A DNA stretch of 29,902 bases from CAYXFZ01 sp964464385 (GTDB lineage Bacteria > Planctomycetota > UBA1135). The translations under genes were made by a program, and so were the position numbers. Every line of letters starts with the position of its first letter. Within the stretch, counting starts at the first letter, position 1. Positions 7,840-13,977 of this stretch are shown here, in pieces. The DNA is taken from assembly GCA_964464385.1 (NCBI GenBank), contig CAYXFZ010000020.1, positions 1-29,902 on the forward strand. Direction: 5' to 3'. The notes beneath the pieces were generated by a model. It was not told the origin of the DNA and made no database searches. It was given only the letters and a program-made list of their open reading frames with translations.

Positions 7840-7880
7840 TGGTGCATGCGGCAGGACTCGAACCTGCAACCTGCGGATTT
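7840..7880 (-). tRNA. 3' part of a tRNA gene (T-arm and acceptor strand only)
   Basis: On the minus strand, T-stem GCAGG (7867-7863), loop TTCGAGT (7862-7856) and T-stem CCTGC (7855-7851) pair perfectly. They are followed by seven acceptor bases CGCATGC, discriminator A and an encoded CCA ending at 7840. AGGTT at 7872-7868 fits a five-base variable loop. Upstream, the bases that should form the anticodon stem do not pair, and no 5' acceptor GCATGCG is found nearby, so the 5' half is absent. Such 3' halves are the usual trace of integration into a tRNA gene. The amino acid cannot be told. Confidence 0.55.
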
Positions 7881-8071
7881 CAACCCGGGCGATGAGAACA
7901 GCGGAGGTTGTGACGGCCCTGGGTTGTGCACTTGACCGTATTTAAGAAAGCCATTCGCAATTCACTGCACCAAAACGATTCACCAGGGAGTGGATGCGTG
8001 GTTGGAATCCGAATGGTCCCTCGGCATGGACTCGCCAGGCTGCTTGTTCGGGACTTCAGGCGGAGTCTCTT

Positions 8072-8671
8072 CTAGGAACCCCGTTTGCGGATCTGCTTCT
8101 TGCGATCTTGTTCGCGGTCCTGTTTCTTGGCTCTGCGTTGACGGGGTTCGGCATTTGGGGACTGCCTCTGCTTTTCCATATAGGCCTTCATTTTTTCGGC
8201 AGCTTGCTCCCGGGTCAATTTCCCCGATTGGACCGCTTTGCCGAGGCGAAGGCGGATGCCCATCATGTCCTTAGGAACTCGGGCTTCGCCAGCATTGGCG
8301 CGTTGACGGATTTCGGCAGGATTGGTTCTGCGTTGACGGGCCTCGTTCGCATTGGCTCTGCGTTGACGGGGTTCGGTAGCAGGGCCACCTCGACCGCAAC
8401 TTTCACAGATTCCCTGGCCCTTGGTTCGGTTGCGGATGCGCTGTTTGCCGGGACCCATCCGCCCCTCCAGTCTGCGGCCACGTGGCTTGTCGGCATTCTG
8501 GCGAGCACGGTCCTTGAGCCCTTGGCGCCGCTTTTGGGCCCTGTTGCCATCCTTTTCAGGCCGGTCAGGCCGGGCTTGGTTGCGGGCCTCTTGGCCTGGG
8601 CGGGAACGAGAAGGGGTGTCTGGCGGCACTGCGCAAGGCCCCATGAGAAGAAAGGTGGCGAGGGTAATCAT
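8072..8671 (-). CDS. Secreted Arg/Gln-rich repetitive protein
   Basis: A 199-residue, extremely basic protein. An N-terminal hydrophobic stretch (MITLATFLLMGPC) may be a signal peptide; the lipobox is imperfect. Residues 20-90 are a low-complexity RPxQxxR region, followed by CESC at about 89-92. The motif E(P/A)RQRR(A/T) recurs near 99, 109 and 179, with a degenerate copy EIRQRA near 119. A helical block near 145-168 (SGKLTREQAAEKMKAYMEK) looks like the short helix pairs common in planctomycete exported proteins. The opposite strand has a longer open frame over the same bases, but it lacks any family signal. Function is unknown; nucleic-acid or anionic-polymer binding is possible. Confidence 0.55.
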   Translation of the reverse strand: MITLATFLLMGPCAVPPDTPSRSRPGQEARNQARPDRPEKDGNRAQKRRQGLKDRARQNADKPRGRRLEGRMGPGKQRIRNRTKGQGICESCGRGGPATEPRQRRANANEARQRRTNPAEIRQRANAGEARVPKDMMGIRLRLGKAVQSGKLTREQAAEKMKAYMEKQRQSPNAEPRQRRAKKQDREQDRKKQIRKRGS

Positions 8672-8748
8672 TGTTTTCGTGGATGGAAACCCTACTGAAT
8701 GGACGAGGTTTCGGCGCGCGAAAGTTTTTTGGCTTCACTCGCAAATTC

Positions 8749-9381
8749 CTAGTGGGCGGGAGTCCAAACCTTGTGTTTCTGCATGATCCCTTGGAACCGT
8801 GCCGAGGATAATAAGTTCTTTAGCCAGGATTGAAGATGCGGCCAGGCTTGGGCATCGAACCAGCGCGGGTCAGCCAAGGCAAACTGGCGGACGAAAGGAG
8901 CGAGGGCACCATCGGCAAGGGCAAAACGGGGCCCCGTCAGAAAGGCTGATTTTTCTAACCGAGTTTGCCACGTGGCAAGAATCTTAGAGGCGGCCTCTCG
9001 ATGATGATCCGCATCGGTATTTTCATAACGGTTTGCATATTTGTAACGATCCAAGTGAAATTTGAAGTCGCCATCGTTTTGCTGAATCAGAGATTTTGTC
9101 AGCGTCGTCTTTTCAAGAGTCGTCGGCGACCAATCTTCAGGGTCGTTTTGCTGGAGCGCCCAGTGCATGATGTCGAGACTCTCTTGTAAGACAGTGTCGT
9201 CTGGGAGGATCAGCACGGGAACGGTTCCCTTTGGCGAGGCGGCGTACAATTCCTTGGGTCTTTCTTTCAAATCCACCTCGCGATGGGTGACTTCTTGCCG
9301 GCTTGAAGCAAGAGCCAATCGCGCGCGCATGGCATAAGGGCAGCGGCGGAAACTGAAAAGAATGGGGAGGTTTGGGCTCAT
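8749..9381 (-). CDS. Glutathione S-transferase family protein with CPYA active site
   Basis: A 210-residue protein with a thioredoxin-like N-terminal domain. Residues 11-19 read FRRCPYAMR, placing a candidate catalytic Cys14 at the GST/glutaredoxin position; KGTVPVLILPD at 51-61 carries the cis-proline and QESLDIMHW at 66-74 the gamma-glutamyl-binding site. The C-terminal half is all-helical, with ALADGALAPFVRQF near 154-167 as the N-capping/hydrophobic staple region. A Cys-type active site suggests glutathione-dependent reductase or dehalogenase-like chemistry in the cytoplasm. The ATG overlaps the stop of trhO by four bases (ATGA), so it is the second gene of that operon. Confidence 0.82.
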   Translation of the reverse strand: MSPNLPILFSFRRCPYAMRARLALASSRQEVTHREVDLKERPKELYAASPKGTVPVLILPDDTVLQESLDIMHWALQQNDPEDWSPTTLEKTTLTKSLIQQNDGDFKFHLDRYKYANRYENTDADHHREAASKILATWQTRLEKSAFLTGPRFALADGALAPFVRQFALADPRWFDAQAWPHLQSWLKNLLSSARFQGIMQKHKVWTPAH

Positions 9382-10286
9382 CCCTCGGCAAGGTGGCTCG
9401 CGCCACGAGCTTTGGCCAACTTCATCTGCTTTTGCCGCTCAACGAAGCCTGCTTTTTGCTCGGCTGTGGATTGATCCCAGCAATGTGGGCAACTCACGCC
9501 CTCAACATGATGAGGAGATTGGCGGTCTTCTTGGGAGAGTGGGTAGCGGCAGGCGCGGCACAAGGAGTGGGTTCCTTCCTTGAGGCCATGTTGCACTGCA
9601 ACCCGCTCGTCGAAGACGAAGCACTCTCCTTGCCAGAGGCTTTCTTCTTGCGGTACCCATTCCAAGTATTTGAGAACGCCGCCACGCAAATGGAATACTT
9701 CTTCCCATCCCTCTTGTCTCAAAAAAGCAGTGGATTTCTCGCAGCGTATGCCACCTGTGCAAAACATGGCGATTTTCTTCTTGTTTCTTGAGTTTTGATT
9801 GCGAAACCACTCAGGAAATTCGCGAAAATTCTTGATCTTTGGATTCGTTGCGCCAGGGAAACTGCCAATGGCAACCTCGTAGTCGTTGCGGGTATCCACC
9901 AACCAGACATCTTTGTCCTGGATCAGCTCATTCCATTCTGCGGGGTCCACGTAAGTGCCAGCGGCTTTCATGGGATCCAGGTCCGCCATACCCATGGTCA
10001 CGATTTCTTTCTTCAATCGAACCTTCATGCGATGAAAAGGAGCCTTGTTGGCACGGGATTCCTTGATCCTAAGGTCGCTAAGGCGCGGATTCTTGCGCAA
10101 AAAATCCACGACAGCGTGAACGTCTTCGTCGACGCCGGCAATTGTGCCGTTGATGCCCTCTGCTGCCAAGAGAAGGGTGCCAAAAACCTTGCGGGCGCGA
10201 CAGACATCGAGCAAGGGTTGGCGAAGCTCCTGGTAATCGGGAAGCGCCTCGAATTTGTACAACGCAACAACCAGATGGTCTTCCAT
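9378..10286 (-). CDS. trhO: tRNA uridine(34) hydroxylase, rhodanese family (TrhO/YceA)
   Basis: A 302-residue protein from the ATG at 10286. The frame is open to 10442, but the family start (short lead, then LVVALYKFEAL) and a -10 box six bases upstream favour 10286. It has the TrhO layout: an acylphosphatase-like N-terminal domain with FGTLLLAAEGINGT, a rhodanese domain with active loop CTGGIRCEK (Cys176, Cys182), then a zinc-ribbon C-terminal part with CxxC pairs at 243/246 and 266/269. TrhO uses oxygen to hydroxylate U34 of certain tRNAs, a first step to 5-methoxyuridine or cmo5U. The downstream GST gene starts in its stop codon. Confidence 0.9.
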   Translation of the reverse strand: MEDHLVVALYKFEALPDYQELRQPLLDVCRARKVFGTLLLAAEGINGTIAGVDEDVHAVVDFLRKNPRLSDLRIKESRANKAPFHRMKVRLKKEIVTMGMADLDPMKAAGTYVDPAEWNELIQDKDVWLVDTRNDYEVAIGSFPGATNPKIKNFREFPEWFRNQNSRNKKKIAMFCTGGIRCEKSTAFLRQEGWEEVFHLRGGVLKYLEWVPQEESLWQGECFVFDERVAVQHGLKEGTHSLCRACRYPLSQEDRQSPHHVEGVSCPHCWDQSTAEQKAGFVERQKQMKLAKARGASHLAEG

Positions 10287-10292
10287 GGTTTC

Positions 10293-10298
10293 ATTGTA
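10293..10298 (-). promoter_or_regulatory. -10 box TACAAT, six bases before trhO start
   Basis: TACAAT-GAAACC-ATG on the minus strand points to leaderless transcription of trhO-GST. One base further upstream begins the 19-bp palindrome. Confidence 0.5.
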
Positions 10299-10299
10299 T

Positions 10300-10318
10300 C
10301 TCACCTCACTGAGGTGAG
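10300..10318. promoter_or_regulatory. Perfect 19-bp palindrome, probable operator of trhO-GST
   Basis: CTCACCTCA-C-TGAGGTGAG is perfectly symmetric, with nine-base arms around one base. It covers the space between the trhO -10 box and where a -35 box would lie, an ideal place for a repressor or a MerR-type activator. If instead transcription starts further upstream, the RNA would fold with a GAGGTGA ribosome-site-like arm locked in the stem. Neither regulator nor inducer is visible in the window. Confidence 0.55.
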
Positions 10319-10646
10319 TTTCCTTGGAATACTTCTCAACCCAACATGCTATCCAAAAAATTGCAGAAAAATTCTTCAGTCGGACTTTCCGGTTATTGGG
10401 ATCCCCAAATAGACGCGTCCGCATTCTTTTCATTGACCCCATTTAGTGGCCGCATGAGCCAGAAACGGCCTTACTCGATCTCCATTGACATCGATGCATT
10501 GGCATCCGCCCTTGTCCTACAGCCCTCGCGCTCTTTGGCAGGGTGGAAGCCTTGGAAGTGCGACCAAGGTATCGAGAAAGAAATTTTTTAAATCATGGCA
10601 AACTACTTGGAAGATATTGAGGTTGATTAGAAGGTTCTTGTTGTCC
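10319..10646. other. Intergenic region between trhO promoter and methyltransferase stop
   Basis: No gene could be supported. An 81-codon open frame at 10346-10591 (plus) has no ribosome site or recognisable domain. A small inverted repeat TTATTTC-T-GAAATAA (10647-10661) overlaps the methyltransferase stop codon but lacks a following T-run. Confidence 0.4.
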
Positions 10647-11882
10647 TTATTTCTGAAATAAAACGATTCTGTTGGTGTTTGTTCCCTTGGCATTGTTCGA
10701 AACACCCCAACAGTTGGATGTTTTTGTAAACTCCTGCGCATTGACCAGGATTCCAAATGGTGTCCACCCTGCGTTGGCACCACACTGCACAATATGCTCA
10801 TCCAGTTTGATTTTCCCATTTCTGACTTCCCCGACTTCAAATGCCATCCAGCCATCTTTGGCGGTAATTCGATAGCATTCTTTGAGGACCGCCGTCATTT
10901 TATTTTCCCATTCGGTAATGTTTTTCAACATCGAAATCGAGAGGCTTTCCGGCTCAATACCCAGGAACCAGAGTCTCAGCCAATTGTCAGTTTTGTAGTC
11001 AACCACGTCCAGAAATGGTGGGCTAGTTACGGTCAAGGTTACTTTCTCGGTGGGAAAAGACTTCAAAGAACTCGCGTCGGCTGTGCGGATGATCGTTTTT
11101 CCTTGCAGGGCGGAAAGGCGCTCCCGATCTCCAGGCCCAATGGATCGAAGTAAGGATTTTGTTTTCTTGAGTATCAATTGCTCAACATTTCGTTCGGTGG
11201 GTGATTGACCGCGTTTTTCGTTGATCCGTCTTTGAGATTTAAGAGAAACCACCTGATTTGGAGGTAAGGTGTACACGGAGAAGAACCCCGTGGAATGGCC
11301 GGTGAGTCGGTTCAGAGCGACCATTCGAATCCACTCGTCAACCGAGTCCATTTCTTTTCCTCTATTGATAAAGTAGAGCTTGAGTTGCTCAATGCGATTG
11401 AGCGTGCTGGCATGAAAAAAGACGAGGAGTTTCTTTGGGAGTGTGACTTTTGGGGAGGGTATTTCAGATAGACGTGTTGCAACTTCGTCCCTTGTGGGTG
11501 GCTCAAGTCGCCCCTCGATCAGGGCTTTGCTTAACGGACTGATATCACAACCCCAGGGCACCCTCCCAGACAGAGCCGCCTCGATTGCGGTTGTTCCTCG
11601 ACCCAGGAATGGGTCAAAAACAATATCCCCGGGACGACTCAATCGATTGATAAAAAAGGCCGCGAGCTGGGGTTTGAAGCAAGCCCGGTAGGAGATTTCG
11701 TGGATGGAGTTTCCTTGTCTTTGCTTGGATGTCCAAAATTCATTGATGTAGAGTGGAACACCCGTCAGGTTGGACGGGTCATTTGATTCCATGACCTGCG
11801 TCATTTCCCCAAACATTGCAAAGGAAGACAAGTCTTCCTTGAGCTGAATTTGGGTTAACCGGCGTTTCGTTTGGACGGGCAT
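10647..11882 (-). CDS. Orphan N4/N6-type DNA methyltransferase
   Basis: A 411-residue protein from ATG 11882. An in-frame ATG at 11942 would add 20 unconserved-looking residues and has GGGG pressed against it, while TATCCT lies seven bases before 11882. The AdoMet-binding motif DPFLGRGTT is at 90-98 and the catalytic motif TSPPF at 286-290, in that order. The block HEISYRACFKPQLAAFFI at about 61-78, just before motif I, is typical of a stand-alone methyltransferase family. It would methylate adenine N6 or cytosine N4 in DNA. No restriction enzyme, specificity subunit or repair nuclease lies beside it, so an orphan regulatory role or a lost partner is inferred. Confidence 0.82.
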   Translation of the reverse strand: MPVQTKRRLTQIQLKEDLSSFAMFGEMTQVMESNDPSNLTGVPLYINEFWTSKQRQGNSIHEISYRACFKPQLAAFFINRLSRPGDIVFDPFLGRGTTAIEAALSGRVPWGCDISPLSKALIEGRLEPPTRDEVATRLSEIPSPKVTLPKKLLVFFHASTLNRIEQLKLYFINRGKEMDSVDEWIRMVALNRLTGHSTGFFSVYTLPPNQVVSLKSQRRINEKRGQSPTERNVEQLILKKTKSLLRSIGPGDRERLSALQGKTIIRTADASSLKSFPTEKVTLTVTSPPFLDVVDYKTDNWLRLWFLGIEPESLSISMLKNITEWENKMTAVLKECYRITAKDGWMAFEVGEVRNGKIKLDEHIVQCGANAGWTPFGILVNAQEFTKTSNCWGVSNNAKGTNTNRIVLFQK

Positions 11883-11889
11883 AAAATTG

Positions 11890-11895
11890 AGGATA
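11890..11895 (-). promoter_or_regulatory. -10-like TATCCT, seven bases before methyltransferase start
   Basis: TATCCT-CAATTTT-ATG on the minus strand matches the start layout of several other genes in the window and supports the 11882 start. Confidence 0.35.
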
Positions 11896-12151
11896 TGGGT
11901 TGATTTATTGGGTTTTTCTTCGCTTGTTCCTGCAAGGAACATACCCCTTTCGTGTCCTCTGGGGAAAGGAATCCTGACACCAATCGGGCAATGGTGCGTT
12001 CGCCGCCGACCCTGGGCTGGTCGGGACTTTCACGGCTGAGCAATCCTTGGATACCGGGCATGTTCCCGCGGTTGGTTGCAAGACCGCTTCGTTTCAATTA
12101 GCTGAGTTCGACCGCTCAGAACGAGTAGGAATTGCCGGAGAGAAAAGCGGG

Positions 12152-12157
12152 TAAAGT
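12152..12157 (+). promoter_or_regulatory. -10-like TAAAGT, six bases before VCBS gene start
   Basis: TAAAGT-GAGGGC-ATG. GAGG could also act as a weak ribosome site at short spacing, so leaderless and leadered starts are both possible. Confidence 0.4.
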
Positions 12158-12163
12158 GAGGGC

Positions 12164-13501
12164 ATGCTGACCCTCCTCTTGCTTTGCCCACTGTCTCTTG
12201 CCCAAGAAACCCATTTTGCGCCTCCAAGGCGCATCATGGCCGGAGACGCTTTTCTTGGGAAGCGCAGGATGTACGCCTCTCCTGCTTTTCATGATGTCAA
12301 TGGGGATGGCCACCTCGACGCCATCGTTGGTGACCTCCCGGGTCGGGTCACGGTCGCTTTGGGGACCGGGTCCATGCCCATGAGTTTTGCGGCCGAGAAA
12401 TCCATGTTGGACAAGAACGGCAAACCCCTGGACTTCGACAATTGGTGATGTATCGGCTTGGGTTCACAGTTTGTGGACCTGAATGGCGATGGTCACCTGG
12501 ATTACCTCAGCGCAACCTTCGATGGTTCGCCTCATATCAGTTATGGCAGTGTTGAGGGTTTCGCTCAGCCGGAACACTTACTGGATGCCCAAGGAAATCG
12601 AATCTTGATCTCCAGTTTTTGGAATTACCAGGCCGAGGAACATCAAGACACGGGGCGTTCCATGGCCGATGGCAAGGCCCGCAGCGAGCGTTGCACCTCG
12701 GCTCTCGCTTTCGATTGGGATGAGGACGGCGACCTGGATCTTTTGTTGGGCAGTTACCAAGGCGGCCATTTGTATCGGCAGATGAATGAAGGCACCCGGA
12801 CTCACGCCCAATTCACCGGGAAAAATATTCCGGTGATGGCTGGAGGAATGCCCTTCGTCCTGCCTCCGCAGATGACCACACCAAAATTGGTGGACTGGGA
12901 TTCGGACGGCGATCTCGACCTTCTTGCCGGGACTTACGATTCCAATAACCCGAATTTGGGTGGCGGGATTTACCTCGCACTCAATCAGGGCAAGCTTGGC
13001 GCGCCGAAATTCGGCCCCCTAAATTCCTTGATCGCTCCAGTCCCCTTGGGCGGCAGCACCCAACCGATACGGGCCGATACGGGCCTCTATCCAGAAGTTG
13101 TGGACTTTGACGGCGACGGGGACCTGGATCTCATTGTCGGTGGGTATTCCCTATGGACACCCAAGTCTCGGAAACTCACGGCTCAGGAATCACGCCGGGC
13201 TGTTGAGCTTCAAGAAGGATTGGCCGCCTTGGAGTTGGATCGGGAGAGCATGCAGGCCACCTTGGAATCCGCTGTCGCCGTGGCAACAGCGGGACTGGAT
13301 CCCAAGGGCGAGGAATATGAAAATGTTGAGGAAGCCGCCTGGAAAAGGAGCGAAGATGGCATGAAAAAAAATTGGCAGAAGTCGGAGGATTTTCGGGATG
13401 AATTGAGAACCTTGATCCCGACGCCCGAGCGAAGCTCCTTTGTTTGGTTTTATGAGCGTCTCTCGACGACTTCGAAGTCCAAGGATGGAGTGAAGCCATG
13501 A
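12164..13501 (+). CDS. Secreted VCBS/FG-GAP repeat protein with in-frame TGA (possible selenoprotein)
   Basis: One frame runs 445 residues from ATG 12164 to TGA 13499-13501, broken only by TGA at 12446-12448 (codon 95). A signal peptide (1-13, LSLAQ) precedes FG-GAP calcium-binding repeats of DxDGDGxLD type: VNGDGHLDAIVGD near 45, LNGDGHLDYL just after the TGA, then WDEDGDLDLLLG, WDSDGDLDLLAG and FDGDGDLDLIVG. A C-terminal coiled-coil-like region follows. Repeat spacing and style continue unbroken across the TGA, and both parts share a frame. The TGA context is W-TGA-C-I-G, and a stem-loop follows at SECIS distance. It is either a selenoprotein or a single nonsense mutation; if not recoded, the 94-residue product would be useless. 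The next gene overlaps its end by four bases. Confidence 0.7.
12458..12482 (+). promoter_or_regulatory. Candidate bacterial SECIS stem-loop after in-frame TGA
   Basis: GGTTCAC (12461-12467) pairs with GTGGACC (12473-12479) in seven pairs, one of them G-U. Three weaker outer pairs extend the stem to 12458-12482. The loop AGTTT has G in its second position. Nineteen bases separate the TGA from the loop. Known bacterial SECIS elements sit directly after the UGA, with the loop roughly 16-37 bases away and a G among its first two bases. The upper stem also resembles that of E. coli fdhF. The RNA structure was judged by eye only. Confidence 0.45.
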
Positions 13502-13917
13502 TCCGCAACCTCTGCGCAGTTGTCTTCGGATTGATCGTGGGCATGGCGGTCAATATGGCCCTCGTGTTCTTGAACGTAGCCTTGCATCCGATGCCAGACG
13601 GAGTGACCTTTCAAGATGCCGAAGGCATGGTGGATTACTTTGCCACCTTGCCGTTCCAGGCCTTCCTTCTCGTATTGCTTGCCCATTTGGGTCAGGCCTT
13701 TACTGGGGGTTGGGTTGCCGCTCGCATCAGCGCGAACCATCCCATGGCAGTGGCCATGGTTGTCGGAGCGCTGTCTCTCCTGGGCGGCCTCATCAACATG
13801 ATGCAATTGCCCCACCCTGGGTGGATGTGGCTGGAAATGCCGCTCTACTTGGTGGTTGCGCGGGTCGCAGCAAACTTGGAGATTCAGCGTCGCGCTGGCC
13901 TTTCCCCGGGAGGCTGA
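13498..13917 (+). CDS. Four-helix membrane protein coupled to the VCBS gene
   Basis: A 139-residue protein with hydrophobic spans at about 6-28, 50-75, 82-102 and 107-125. The pattern of a helical hairpin with HLGQAFTGGWVAAR and ALSLLGGLINMMQLPHP resembles small uncharacterised membrane proteins. Its ATG overlaps the VCBS gene stop (ATGA), so it is expressed only if ribosomes reach the end of that gene. This coupling is indirect support for read-through of the internal TGA, or for a very recent mutation. Function is unknown. Confidence 0.65.
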   Translation: MIRNLCAVVFGLIVGMAVNMALVFLNVALHPMPDGVTFQDAEGMVDYFATLPFQAFLLVLLAHLGQAFTGGWVAARISANHPMAVAMVVGALSLLGGLINMMQLPHPGWMWLEMPLYLVVARVAANLEIQRRAGLSPGG

Positions 13918-13965
13918 GCAAGGTCGCCGTGACTTTGCCCTGAGGATTGCGCTGGAAGGGCCCCC

Positions 13966-13971
13966 TAGAAT
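13966..13971 (+). promoter_or_regulatory. -10 box TAGAAT, six bases before dehydrogenase start
   Basis: TAGAAT-CCGGGC-ATG, with no ribosome site between; a leaderless start is likely. Confidence 0.5.
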
Positions 13972-13977
13972 CCGGGC

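Larger units (their letters stand above)
7619..8071. other. Intergenic region, AT-rich on the left, with a tRNA 3' fragment
   Basis: No convincing gene. A 63-codon frame at 7631-7822 (minus) has no ribosome site or recognisable domain. The stretch holds two copies of TAGGACAA 11 bases apart (7766-7773 and 7777-7784) and the partial tRNA at 7840-7880. Composition changes from AT-rich to the GC level of the right arm between about 7840 and 7990. Confidence 0.5.

Noticed and set aside
7994..8698. 234-codon plus-strand frame with hydrophobic segments
   Set aside because: It lies opposite the Arg-rich protein; its hydrophobicity follows from complementing Arg/Gln codons. The minus frame has a signal-like start and a helical block. 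Not fully certain.
10346..10591. 81-codon plus frame in the trhO upstream gap
   Set aside because: No start signal and no recognisable protein features.
10647..10661. Inverted repeat at the methyltransferase stop as terminator
   Set aside because: AT-rich seven-base arms with a one-base loop and no following T-run; too weak.
12446..12448. TGA read as Trp by a changed genetic code
   Set aside because: Other genes in the window end at TGA exactly where their families end, and Trp is coded by TGG throughout.
12440..12460. Frameshift as cause of the break in the VCBS gene
   Set aside because: Both parts are in the same frame, so only a stop codon intervenes; no insertion or deletion is needed.
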